A stretch of DNA of 64,000 nt from an uncultured Oscillibacter sp. (GTDB lineage: Bacteria > Bacillota > Clostridia > Oscillospirales > Oscillospiraceae). Under the pieces are notes generated by a model that ran no database searches, was not told the DNA's origin, and was given only the letters and a program-made list of their open reading frames with translations. The stretch spans positions 10,820-74,819 of the forward strand of contig CAJTZL010000007.1 of NCBI GenBank assembly GCA_910583695.1, written 5' to 3'. The translations under genes and the position numbers were made by a program. This document shows positions 56,178-64,000 of the stretch, one piece after another; within the stretch, counting starts at the first letter, position 1, and every line of letters begins with the position of its first letter.

Positions 56178-57596
56178 TCAGGCCGCCTCATGATAGTCGA
56201 TCTTCTTCCGCTTGATCTCGCCCCACCGGGTTTTCTTCCCTCTCCAGAAAAACACCGCCAGAATGCGGGTCCAGGCCAGAATAAAGCGGATGATCACGTT
56301 TTCCGGGATACACAGCAGGAAGGCCTTTACAATGTCCACCGGCCTTACCCGAATGCTACTGAGGTAATTCCGGGTGACAAAGGAGATGACCGTGAGCATG
56401 GAGCCGAAGAGGGCGTAAATCAGGAGCAGGGCGATGACATGCTGCAGGTTCAAAAGCCCGAAGACATAGGCCAGGAAGGTCACAAGCAGGCCCAGCAGCT
56501 CAATGACCGGCGAGAGGAGCTCATAGAACAGATAGTACAGATAGCTCCCCTTGGTAATCACGCTTTTATGGCCCAGCATGCTCTGCATCAGGCCGATGTG
56601 CCAGCGCTTGCGCTGTTTCAGAAGGTCCCGGAAGCGCTCCGGCGCCTGGGTCCAGCACACGGCGTTATAGGCGTATTTGATCTGGTACGGGAGGCGGTTG
56701 GCCCGGTAGTAGGAGTGGAGCTTCATGATGAGCTCCATGTCCTCCCCCACGCAGCCGGCGTGGTAGCCTCCCACGTGAAGCACCGCTTCTTTTTTGAAGA
56801 GCCCGAAGGCGCCGGATATGATGAGGTTGGCGTTGAACTTATCCAGCAGAATCCGGGAGGCCAGGAAGGACCGCTCATATTCCAGCACCTGGAAGGCCGG
56901 CGTCAGGCGCTTGGGCAGGCGCAGCTGAACCAGTTCCCCGTTTTCAAACACGCAGTCGTTGGAAATCCGGATCATGCTGCCCACCGCCACCACGTCCTGG
57001 TTTTCCAGCACGGGGACCGCAATCATGGACAGGGAGTCCCTTTGCAGAATGGAGTCTGCGTCCATGCAGACGAAATAGGGATATTGAGAGGCGTTGATTC
57101 CCGCGTTGATGCTGTCGGCTTTTCCTCCGTTGGCCTTGTTGATCAAGGTGATGGGCACCTGGTCCGCCCCCGTGCCCTCCCAGACGCTGAGCACCTCCCC
57201 GCAGGGGAGCTGCCGCCGGATGGGCCGGTCCACCTGACGCAGCTGGAAGGTCTCCGCCACCAGCTCGCCGGTGCTGTCCTTGGAGCCGTCGTTTACGACG
57301 ATAATCTCATAAATCCGGTAGTCCAGGTTCAGCAGGGAGCGGATGGTCTCCACAATCGTGACCTCCTCGTTGTAGGCGGGCACCACCACGCTGATGGGAA
57401 CATAGTAATCATGGTGGATTTCGTTGCGCAGCCGCCGCTTCTTGGTTCCCTCAAAAATTTCGTTGCCGCCCACCAGGACGGAGATGAAGAGAAAGGAGGA
57501 ATAGCCCACCAGATAGACGACAAAAAAGATCTCGAAAAAGGCAAGGATCGCCTGCATCGTTTCCATGGTGAAAAGCGAGCGAAGAAATTCAAACAT
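56178..57596 (-). CDS. Membrane processive glycosyltransferase (GT2, BcsA/hyaluronan-synthase type)
   Basis: 472-residue polymerase-type glycosyltransferase. One N-terminal membrane helix (FFEIFFVVYLVGYSSFLFISVLV) precedes a cytoplasmic GT2 domain with all processive motifs: VVNDGSKDST, the metal DAD in FVCMDADS, the acceptor-site GEDMEL, and QRKRW. Four or more membrane helices follow (SPVIELLGLLVTFLAYVFGL onward), enough to form a secretion channel. No PilZ domain is visible. ATG 57596 follows AAGGAGG. It would synthesise and export the polysaccharide to which the rest of the operon is dedicated. Confidence 0.92.
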   Translation of the reverse strand: MFEFLRSLFTMETMQAILAFFEIFFVVYLVGYSSFLFISVLVGGNEIFEGTKKRRLRNEIHHDYYVPISVVVPAYNEEVTIVETIRSLLNLDYRIYEIIVVNDGSKDSTGELVAETFQLRQVDRPIRRQLPCGEVLSVWEGTGADQVPITLINKANGGKADSINAGINASQYPYFVCMDADSILQRDSLSMIAVPVLENQDVVAVGSMIRISNDCVFENGELVQLRLPKRLTPAFQVLEYERSFLASRILLDKFNANLIISGAFGLFKKEAVLHVGGYHAGCVGEDMELIMKLHSYYRANRLPYQIKYAYNAVCWTQAPERFRDLLKQRKRWHIGLMQSMLGHKSVITKGSYLYYLFYELLSPVIELLGLLVTFLAYVFGLLNLQHVIALLLIYALFGSMLTVISFVTRNYLSSIRVRPVDIVKAFLLCIPENVIIRFILAWTRILAVFFWRGKKTRWGEIKRKKIDYHEAA

Positions 57597-57612
57597 AGCG
57601 GGGGTTCCTCCT

Positions 57613-58764
57613 TCATACCGGCAGCGGTTCGGCGGGCTCGCCCAAGGGTTCCTCCGCGGACGCATCCTGCCGCTGCAGCAGTTGTATGGTGTCTATGATG
57701 TAATGCGAGAGCTCCTTTTCGTTGCGGTACTGATACAGCAGCGCGTTGTCGGCGTACTTGTCCCGCAGGTAGAGGATGTCGAAAATCTGATCTTTTGTCA
57801 GACCCCAGCGGTGCAGATAGGCGATGGCCTTGGTGCGCACGTACCAATTGGGGCTGGTCACTTTTTTCAGGACCGCTTCCCGGACGGCGGCATCCCCGGT
57901 ATGCTCCAAGGCCTGGATGGCCAGCATCTGATCCATCCACGGGCTCTTTTTCCGCCGCAGTATCTCCAGGAACAGGTCCTGGGACTGGGCGCCGGGATAC
58001 TTGGCAAGATAGCGCATGGCGCCATAGCGTATCTCCGGATCCGTATAGTCCCCGTTCCGAATCAAGCGGAGGCAGAGGGCGGAGACGTCGTATCCGGTCA
58101 TCCGGAAGAAGTTCAGCAGGCATTCCTGCATAAACGGCGTGTATTGGGCAAAGGCCTTCAGCAGCGCCGGGTTCAGCTCCTGAAAGTCCGCCCGGCTGGC
58201 CAGAAGGCCGTCCACCAGCAGCTTCTGGTGATAGAAGCCCTGCCGCTCGTCCACCTTGTCCATGGCAGCCAGCAGCAGGTTCGTCCTGCCGAACCGGTAG
58301 AGGGCGTCCATGGCGTTGGCAAAGGTATAGAGGGACTTGCTGTCCAGAAAGGTCATGAATTTCGCGGCGAATTCCGGCGGAACGGGCTCTCGCTCATAGT
58401 CGAACTGGGAGACCACGTAGGCGTAATAGGCCTGTTCGTAATCGTTCTTTTTCTGGTATTCCTCAATCTGCGCAAAGACAGCGGGGTGGAACCAGTCCGC
58501 CGCCGGCTGGTCTCCACTCAATACATCCATCAGCGTGATGAGGTTGCGAATCTTCTCCAGCTTTGCGCTCAGGTCCTCCTCAAAGCCTTGGGAAAAGGCT
58601 CCCGTCTCCCGGCGGGTCCGGATTTCCTCCCGGATTTTCTTCTCCAAGCTGTGGTTTTTCGGGTAAAATTCCTGGTTCCGGTGGTTTTTCAGAATCAGGA
58701 ACAAAATATCGAACAGCAGAAGCAGCACACATACGATCAAATAAATCTCAACAATAATATTCAC
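57613..58764 (-). CDS. Membrane-anchored HEAT-repeat-like protein
   Basis: 383 residues with one N-terminal membrane helix (IIVEIYLIVCVLLLLFDILFLIL) and a long all-helical cytoplasmic part. From about residue 190 the helices follow a HEAT-like rhythm (DPEIRYGAMRYLAKYP, SPWMDQMLAIQALEHTGDAAVREAVLKKV, NWYVRTKAIAYLHRWG), suggesting a scaffold. It has no enzyme motif I recognise. GTG 58764 follows AGGAGGAG. It lies 16 bases upstream of the GT2 gene, so it may assemble or regulate the synthase (inference). Confidence 0.75.
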   Translation of the reverse strand: MNIIVEIYLIVCVLLLLFDILFLILKNHRNQEFYPKNHSLEKKIREEIRTRRETGAFSQGFEEDLSAKLEKIRNLITLMDVLSGDQPAADWFHPAVFAQIEEYQKKNDYEQAYYAYVVSQFDYEREPVPPEFAAKFMTFLDSKSLYTFANAMDALYRFGRTNLLLAAMDKVDERQGFYHQKLLVDGLLASRADFQELNPALLKAFAQYTPFMQECLLNFFRMTGYDVSALCLRLIRNGDYTDPEIRYGAMRYLAKYPGAQSQDLFLEILRRKKSPWMDQMLAIQALEHTGDAAVREAVLKKVTSPNWYVRTKAIAYLHRWGLTKDQIFDILYLRDKYADNALLYQYRNEKELSHYIIDTIQLLQRQDASAEEPLGEPAEPLPV

Positions 58765-58774
58765 AGTTCTCCTC

Positions 58775-60949
58775 CTAAATAGCGGGATGTTCCGTCCAGA
58801 GCGCCTGCAATATGAAATAGGACGCTTTCAGACGCTCGTGAAAGGCCGGACGGCGGCCCAGGGGCTCCAAGGCAACGGGCTGCATCTCAATCCGCTCCGT
58901 CCCGTCTCCCGCTCCGGCGCAGAGCTCGTCTATGTGCAGGTACTCCACCCCGTAATGCTCATAGTAGTCGTCGTGGATGTTCATGTGGGAGGGATCGGCA
59001 AAGTTCAGCAGCTGCCAGGGAAGGCGCAGCTCCACAAAGCCGTCTCCGCCACAGAAGTCCGCCAGGGAATGGAAGTCCGGCGCATCGGGATTGCCGTTGC
59101 CCCAGGTCAGCTTTCCGGTTTCGTAATTCTCCATGCGGCTGTAATGCATGGGGTCCCGCTGGTTGTATTCCGCATAGGAAATCGGCACGTCGTCCAGAAG
59201 GTTCTGGTCCTCCAGGCTGTCCCGCACAAAGTAGAGGTCCTTTTGAATCAGGAGCCGGACCTTGACAAAGGAATCCGTATTCCGGGCCGGGAAGGTTTGG
59301 GAAAACAGATCCCAGGGCGTGATCTTGTCGTAAAACAGGGCCTCGATGCCGTCATAGTACTCCTGCACCCACAGCCGGCTGTTGTCCGGGCCGTCCAGCT
59401 CCACCACGAAGTCCGCCGCCCGGTCCATCTCTACTCCCAGGTTCCCGGCCCGGAGGGAGCCGCTTTTGGGCGTGGTGTCAATGGGGATATAGAGTTTGCC
59501 GGTCCGGAGATCAAAGCCCTCCTGTTCCACCAGGAAGTAAACATACCGCTCGTCATACTGCATGGACAGCCGGATGCCGTTCTGCTCCGAGACCAGATCC
59601 TTTTCCGTCCACTCCGACTTGTCCCCGTCGGGATAGCAGACGCTCCTTTCCTTCCCCGGGTCGAAGGACAGCAGGCCGAAGTACTGCTCGTTGGTCTGGT
59701 AGTCGCTCCAATAGGGGGTAACGGTGAGGTCCACGCCGGCCATGGTATTCCAGGTGCGCTTGAACCACTCGTCCTGCCACGTGAAGACAATGCCCCCGGC
59801 ACTGCCTGCCGCCTTGATGTCCCGGTACATGGACACCAGGGCCTCCCCCTGCTCCGTCTCGCTCAGGTTCCCCTGATTTCGGCCCAGGCTCTCTTCCCGG
59901 GCCGCCATGCCCCGGGAGGAGGGCACGCCAAACTCGGAGATGACCACGGGCATGGTATGGTGCTCGTTGATATCCCGCAGATATTGCAGATAGGTGTTCT
60001 CCTCATGGATGGGCAGGAAGCTGTAGTAATCCGGATAGTAGGGATAAATGTGATAGGAGGCAAACTGGCCGGGGCCGAAGGCCTCCTTGCAGCGGATGTG
60101 CTCCACGTCGATTCGGGCGGACTTCAGGAAGTACTCCGTCAGGTTCTGAGAATAGGTCAGGGGGTCCGTGGTGGGCCAGTTGGAAAAGGCGATCATCCGC
60201 TGGGAGCCGTACTTCTGCGTCTCGTAGGCGGCCGCCGCCTCCCCGGCGGAGGCCAGGAAGATTTCAAAGTTGCTGGCCCCCTCCGTGTAGAAATACTTCC
60301 CGTCCAGCTGCTCCTGCTGGGGGAAGGATTTGTCCGTATACGTGACCAGGGAGCCCTCCCATTCCACGCCCAGGATATAGCCGCAGACCCAGGGGGAAAT
60401 GTCCCACCGGTAGTACCGGGAGAAAATGGAGTCCTTCGTCCACTCCTTATACCGCCCGTGCACCGTGTCTATGGTCTTTTTGCAGTCCCGGAAGAAGGGC
60501 TTGTAAAAGTCCTCGTCCAGGGCGCTGTAGGAGGAGTTGATGAGGTAGTCGTCCACCCAAACACCATGGAGCAGGTACAGCGGGTCCGGGTTGTCCCGGT
60601 TGAACTCGTAAAAAGCCTCGTAAAAATCCGGCCCCGCCAGGGTATAGGTGCGGATTACATTGGCCCCCAGGGCCTTGATCTGTTCGAACCAGCGCAGATA
60701 CTCCTCCTTTGTCACCGCCAGCTCCGTGGCGTAGTACCCGGGCTTTCCCAGGCCCAGGTTGACGCCCTTCAATTCAAATTCCGCGTAGCCGGAGCCCCGG
60801 TCCAGATACAGCGCCTCCCCCTCCGCCTTGGCGAAGTACTCCGGCGTCCGGCGGGCGGGCAGGTACAGCACGCCCAGGCTGAAATAAAGCCAGTCCAGCA
60901 GGAACAGCAGCAGTACGCCGGGAATGACGATTATCAAAAACTTTTTCAT
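58775..60949 (-). CDS. Membrane-anchored GH-A-like glycoside hydrolase
   Basis: 724-residue protein with an N-terminal uncleaved membrane anchor (LIIVIPGVLLLFLLDWLYFSL). The extracellular part is a (beta/alpha)8 barrel of the GH-A kind: KGVNLG, IKALGANVIRTYTL, a likely acid/base Glu in YILGVEWEGSL and a likely nucleophile Glu in MPVVISEFGVPSSRG, then GIVFTWQDEWFKR. The C-terminal ~250 residues are beta-rich, perhaps a carbohydrate-binding region. The start overlaps the CotH-like stop (ATGA). It could cut or remodel the nascent polymer. Confidence 0.8.
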   Translation of the reverse strand: MKKFLIIVIPGVLLLFLLDWLYFSLGVLYLPARRTPEYFAKAEGEALYLDRGSGYAEFELKGVNLGLGKPGYYATELAVTKEEYLRWFEQIKALGANVIRTYTLAGPDFYEAFYEFNRDNPDPLYLLHGVWVDDYLINSSYSALDEDFYKPFFRDCKKTIDTVHGRYKEWTKDSIFSRYYRWDISPWVCGYILGVEWEGSLVTYTDKSFPQQEQLDGKYFYTEGASNFEIFLASAGEAAAAYETQKYGSQRMIAFSNWPTTDPLTYSQNLTEYFLKSARIDVEHIRCKEAFGPGQFASYHIYPYYPDYYSFLPIHEENTYLQYLRDINEHHTMPVVISEFGVPSSRGMAAREESLGRNQGNLSETEQGEALVSMYRDIKAAGSAGGIVFTWQDEWFKRTWNTMAGVDLTVTPYWSDYQTNEQYFGLLSFDPGKERSVCYPDGDKSEWTEKDLVSEQNGIRLSMQYDERYVYFLVEQEGFDLRTGKLYIPIDTTPKSGSLRAGNLGVEMDRAADFVVELDGPDNSRLWVQEYYDGIEALFYDKITPWDLFSQTFPARNTDSFVKVRLLIQKDLYFVRDSLEDQNLLDDVPISYAEYNQRDPMHYSRMENYETGKLTWGNGNPDAPDFHSLADFCGGDGFVELRLPWQLLNFADPSHMNIHDDYYEHYGVEYLHIDELCAGAGDGTERIEMQPVALEPLGRRPAFHERLKASYFILQALWTEHPAI

Positions 60950-62472
60950 GCTCCGCCGGCCTCCGTGACATGGTTGTAACGCTTGTTCATGGATTCATGG
61001 CAAAGCGTGTAGAGCCGGTCCAGGTTGCTGTCCATATGCCTCAGCCGCAGGGTGATGGTATCCTTGATCTGCCGGATGGCCGCGTCGAAGCTGCGCACGT
61101 TCCGGGATTCGGGCTCCAGGTAATCGTAATCGACTCCGTTGTAGGTGCTGTTGAAGCTGTAGCCCCATTTTTCATAGTTGCGCGCAATGGCCGGGCCCAG
61201 GTATGCCACGGTCTCGTCTATGTATTGGAACAGGTATTCCTCGTTCAAAAAGCGTTTTCGGAGATCGTCGTACCGCTCCACCACCTGATCCACAAAAGCC
61301 TCATCCTTGAACAAGTACTTAAACCACAGGGCGTTATGAATCCGGAATGTCTCCGGCGTCACCTCCGAATAGCGGTAGTAATCGAAGGCTGCGTCGAAAT
61401 CCCAGACGCACATTTTCAGCTTCCCGCTCACGTCCTTGTATAGATAGGTGGACAGGCCCGGGGCGTCGTAGTTCAACGCAAACTCGTTGATCAGGAAAAA
61501 GTCAATGAAGGACCGCACGTCAATGTACTGCCGATAGCCCCGGTCGGGGTGGTTGTAGTCAAAGGAAAAGATGGACTTTTCAAACCGGGAAAAATCGGAA
61601 ACAATGTAGTCGTGCTGATTCTGCGTCAGGGTCTTTCCGGGATAGAGAATTTCGAGATAGCCCTGCCCGGCGTGGAGCTTCGTTCTGGTCAGATAGCTGT
61701 TGGAGCCGAAGGTCTCCAGGCTGTACCGGGGGTCCTTGGCGCCACGGTCGACTTGAAGAATATAGGAGGTGACGGTCATATCCGGGTCCGTTTTCGTAAA
61801 GTCGATTCGCCCGTTTTCACTGTAGCTGATTTTCTCCGTCAGCAGGTAGAGGCCCATGTACTCCCCATTGACAAACAGCTCGCAGAACCGGGCGTTGGGG
61901 GCGTAGTCCATGATCTCCCCCGCCAGATTGTAGCACAGGTAGTTCCGAATCAGGGACTTGTCCAAAAACGGCCCGTGGAGGGCCCAGCTGTTGTCCGCAG
62001 CCATTCCCGACAGGGAAACATCCAGGTCCCGGGTCATGTCCTCCTCTTTGAATTTTAAGAGGTAGTTCTTCTTGTCAAAGCTCCGGGAGGATGCGCCCCG
62101 GATACGGAACATGGCCCGCTCCTCCACTGCCGGCCGGTCGGTGAGGTGGTTGTTTTCCGTCTCATTGTCAAAATACCGCACGGAGGCGGCCACCATCTCA
62201 TAGTTGCGCTTCCGGTTGGACACGGCCCAGACGTTGTTGGTAGAAACGTTGCTTTCCTGCAGGTAAGGCTCCGGCACCGGAGCGTCGGTGGTAATCTCCA
62301 TGAGGGGCAGATGGGTGCAGAAGACGGAATCGTCGTGGTCCGTGCAGGGGAGCTTTTCCTCCGCCTCCAGGTGCTGGTGATAGCGGTTGTGCCCCGGCTC
62401 CATGCCGCTGACAAGGACGGACAGGGCCAGCGCCGCCGCGATGGCCAGCAGGAAAATCCATTGATACTTCAT
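60946..62472 (-). CDS. CotH-like kinase family protein, membrane-anchored
   Basis: 508 residues with an N-terminal membrane segment (MKYQWIFLLAIAAALALSVLV) and a CotH kinase-like domain: RIRGASSRSFDKKNYLLKF, the ATP-site-like FVNGEYMGLYLLTEKISY, and the metal-binding MCVWDFDAAFDYYR. CotH proteins phosphorylate spore-coat or secreted proteins; here the domain faces outward and is linked to polymer synthesis, so the acceptor might be protein or glycan. ATG 62472 is five bases after GGGAGG. Confidence 0.88.
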   Translation of the reverse strand: MKYQWIFLLAIAAALALSVLVSGMEPGHNRYHQHLEAEEKLPCTDHDDSVFCTHLPLMEITTDAPVPEPYLQESNVSTNNVWAVSNRKRNYEMVAASVRYFDNETENNHLTDRPAVEERAMFRIRGASSRSFDKKNYLLKFKEEDMTRDLDVSLSGMAADNSWALHGPFLDKSLIRNYLCYNLAGEIMDYAPNARFCELFVNGEYMGLYLLTEKISYSENGRIDFTKTDPDMTVTSYILQVDRGAKDPRYSLETFGSNSYLTRTKLHAGQGYLEILYPGKTLTQNQHDYIVSDFSRFEKSIFSFDYNHPDRGYRQYIDVRSFIDFFLINEFALNYDAPGLSTYLYKDVSGKLKMCVWDFDAAFDYYRYSEVTPETFRIHNALWFKYLFKDEAFVDQVVERYDDLRKRFLNEEYLFQYIDETVAYLGPAIARNYEKWGYSFNSTYNGVDYDYLEPESRNVRSFDAAIRQIKDTITLRLRHMDSNLDRLYTLCHESMNKRYNHVTEAGGA

Positions 62473-62489
62473 CAAAACCTCCCCTTTGG

Positions 62490-63197
62490 TCAGGAGATTT
62501 CGTCGCTCTGGACCACCACGTTCACGTATTCAATCTCGCCCAGCTCCCGGAGCTTCCGGATGATGGAGGCTCTCTGCCGCCCCTCGGCGGCGGCCTGAGC
62601 GGTCTCCCGCTTGGCCGAGGCGATCATGGACCTGCGGTCCAGCTCATAGATCAGCTCCACAGAGCCGCCGGAGGTGTTCTCCGCCTTCATCACCGGGGGC
62701 TTGGTGAAGTACTCGAAAACCGTCTTGCGGATGTCGTCCTCTTTTTCGTAACTGCCCCGCACCACCAGGAGCATCCGGTTTTCGTTCTTCACCCGGCCGA
62801 AGACCAGCAGCACCAGGAACACCCCCGCGCTGCCGATTCCGGCCACCATGAAGTCTCCCACACCGCAGCAGATGCCGATGATGATGGTCCAGAATATGTA
62901 CGTGGTGTCCCGGCTGTCCTTGATGGAGGTGCGGAACCGCACAATGGACAGTGCGCCCACCATGCCCAGGGACAGGGCCACGTTGTTTCCAATGACCGTC
63001 ATGACCGTGGTGGTCAGGATGGTCAACGTCAGCAGGGTGATATTGAACTTGGCGCTGTAGACGGACCCCTCGTGGGTCAGGCGGTAGGAAACAAAGATCA
63101 CAATTCCAAACAGAATCGACATTCCAATGCGAATCAGGATGTCCTGGGTGCTGAGGGTCCCGCTGCTGTTGATCATGTCGTACAGATACTGTCTCAT
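62490..63197 (-). CDS. DUF4956 membrane protein
   Basis: 235 residues with about four membrane helices in the first 150 positions and a cytoplasmic C-terminal domain resembling an ACT/ferredoxin-like fold with a helical insertion. The DUF4956 signature is GMVGALSIVRFRTSIKDSRD. Function is unknown; in other bacteria this family is regularly encoded beside VTC-type and CotH-type proteins, as it is here (17 bases before the CotH gene, 42 after the VTC gene). AAAGGAGCC precedes the ATG. Confidence 0.88.
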   Translation of the reverse strand: MRQYLYDMINSSGTLSTQDILIRIGMSILFGIVIFVSYRLTHEGSVYSAKFNITLLTLTILTTTVMTVIGNNVALSLGMVGALSIVRFRTSIKDSRDTTYIFWTIIIGICCGVGDFMVAGIGSAGVFLVLLVFGRVKNENRMLLVVRGSYEKEDDIRKTVFEYFTKPPVMKAENTSGGSVELIYELDRRSMIASAKRETAQAAAEGRQRASIIRKLRELGEIEYVNVVVQSDEIS

Positions 63198-63239
63198 AAA
63201 GGCTCCTCTTTTCTTTTTGATTCCGGCGCGGCTCTGCCC

Positions 63240-63935
63240 TCAGCTCAGGAAGGGATAGCTCAAGGACCGTCCCAGGCAGTATTTACTGGCGGAAACGCCC
63301 CGCCGGTCCACGCATCGAATAACATCCATAATGTACCCCAGAAGGAACTGGTTGTATTTCACCTCAAAAATCACCTGATCTCCAGGCAGCACCGGGTAGA
63401 AGGGCAGCGTGCCGGAAAAGAGGCCGTAATTTCCCTCCAGGGCCCGGATACAGCTGTCAAAGGTCAGGCGGATGTTGTTTTCCTTGGCCATGAAGGCCCG
63501 GCGGCTATATTCAATGATCGTCCTGGGGCGGTAACAGCCTTCCGTCAGCCGCACGAACATCTCCCCGGCGAAGGGGTCCTCGTAGTTCAGCAGAACGGAG
63601 TAGCGCCCATCGATCAGGGCCAGGGCGTCCGCCCGGGTGATGAGGAGGGACCGCTTCTTCTGGTAGATGTTCTGCTTCTGCTTCAGCTCCAGTTTTACGC
63701 GGCTGTCCTCGGGAGAGTAGATGCGCAGACGGATTTTCTGGCGGCAGTTCTGCTCCGTGAGCTTGTCGTGGAAATCCTGGTCGTCCACCGTATCAAAGTA
63801 AAGGGAACGGATGTTGTAGGAACCATGTTTGGAAAAGTTGTCCGGTGCCAGCACCTTTTCAAAGCGGGCCGCACATTGCAGCGCTTCCCGCAGTGTAAGC
63901 AGATATTTTTCTTCTCTGCGCAGTACCGTCATCAT
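63240..63935 (-). CDS. VTC-type polyphosphate polymerase-domain protein
   Basis: 231 residues forming a tunnel-type VTC domain of the triphosphate tunnel metalloenzyme superfamily. Basic and acidic tunnel residues are recognisable: RREEKYLL at the start, IRSLYFDT, QKIRLRIYS, VKLELKQK, RTIIEYSRRAF, RLTFD, VIFEVKY and SASKYCL. Yeast VTC4 makes polyphosphate from ATP; the bacterial stand-alone forms are largely uncharacterised. GAGGAGG precedes ATG 63935. First complete gene of the operon in this window. Confidence 0.88.
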   Translation of the reverse strand: MMTVLRREEKYLLTLREALQCAARFEKVLAPDNFSKHGSYNIRSLYFDTVDDQDFHDKLTEQNCRQKIRLRIYSPEDSRVKLELKQKQNIYQKKRSLLITRADALALIDGRYSVLLNYEDPFAGEMFVRLTEGCYRPRTIIEYSRRAFMAKENNIRLTFDSCIRALEGNYGLFSGTLPFYPVLPGDQVIFEVKYNQFLLGYIMDVIRCVDRRGVSASKYCLGRSLSYPFLS

Positions 63936-63954
63936 AGGCTCGCGCCTCCTCGTT

Positions 63955-63999
63955 TCAAGTTTCCTCCATGCTCCGCCGGGGTGACAGAATACGCATTCC
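63955..63999 (-). CDS. Possible 3' end of an upstream gene (partial)
   Basis: On the minus strand a frame open from the window edge reads GMRILSPRRSMEET and stops at 63955, 20 bases before the VTC gene with AGGAGG between. The spacing fits another operon member continuing beyond the window, but 14 codons cannot identify it. Confidence 0.3.
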   Translation of the reverse strand, partial: GMRILSPRRSMEET

Positions 64000-64000
64000 G

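Noticed and set aside
58787..60979. 730-codon plus-strand frame opposite the GH-A-like gene
   Set aside because: Antisense shadow of a gene with signal anchor, start/stop coupling and catalytic motifs.

Overview
The window reads as one chromosomal segment of a GC-rich anaerobic Firmicute, most likely a gut Clostridium of the Oscillospiraceae type. This rests on the gene content: oxygen-sensitive 2-hydroxyacyl-CoA dehydratase with its ATP-driven activator, two TRAP transporters, crotonase/Hbd/thiolase fermentation enzymes, Gram-positive lipoproteins with LAAC/LSAC lipoboxes, strong AGGAGG ribosome binding sites and remnants of clostridial conjugative elements. Genus assignment is inference. 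I saw no rRNA, tRNA or CRISPR array.

Layout. 1-5.8 kb: the 3' part of an AraC-type regulator, a TRAP operon (dctPQM), then a GntR regulator with lipoate-protein ligase behind a textbook sigma-70 promoter. 5.8-7.5 kb: wreckage of mobile elements (IS200/IS605-type end, serine recombinase tail, IS4-type fragment, SprT-like gene). 7.2-9.7 kb (minus): small ICE-type protein, isochorismatase-type hydrolase, FabZ, zinc dehydrogenase. 10.1-20.5 kb: a catabolic locus with a consensus sigma-54 promoter, two-subunit 2-hydroxyacyl-CoA dehydratase, activator, CoA-transferase, second TRAP transporter, short-chain dehydrogenase and a PAS-containing sigma-54 activator. 20.6-23.5 kb (minus): crotonase, thiolase and 3-hydroxyacyl-CoA dehydrogenase. 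Together these could import a 2-hydroxy acid, activate it, dehydrate it, rehydrate and oxidise it, and cleave it to acetyl-CoA.

23.6-28.7 kb: a giant SARP/BTAD regulator with a decayed ATPase domain, an orphan 126-aa protein and a second mobile-element graveyard. 28.8-37.5 kb: a ketol-acid reductoisomerase-like protein lacking the catalytic His, a GntR regulator with two matching operators, a PLP gamma-lyase-type enzyme, a cyclase-family hydrolase, and a complete Liv-type ABC transporter. 38.1-44.6 kb: DeoR regulator and a divergent mtnK / mtnA-like / D-2-hydroxyacid dehydrogenase / FGGY kinase / class II aldolase operon that resembles the dihydroxyacetone-phosphate shunt for methylthioribose or 5-deoxyribose. 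44.9-53.9 kb: SorC regulator, peptide ABC transporter and M20 dipeptidase, divergent from an L-ATC hydrolase-family gene. 

53.9-54.8 kb: a 161-bp MITE-like element (second copy at 44.7 kb) sitting in a decayed acyl-activating gene pair. 54.9-63.9 kb (minus): a tightly packed operon of VTC-type polymerase domain, DUF4956 membrane protein, CotH-like kinase, membrane-anchored GH-A-like hydrolase, HEAT-like membrane protein, processive GT2 glycosyltransferase and a secreted barrel protein. It looks like a cell-surface polymer assembly system and is the best candidate for something undescribed.
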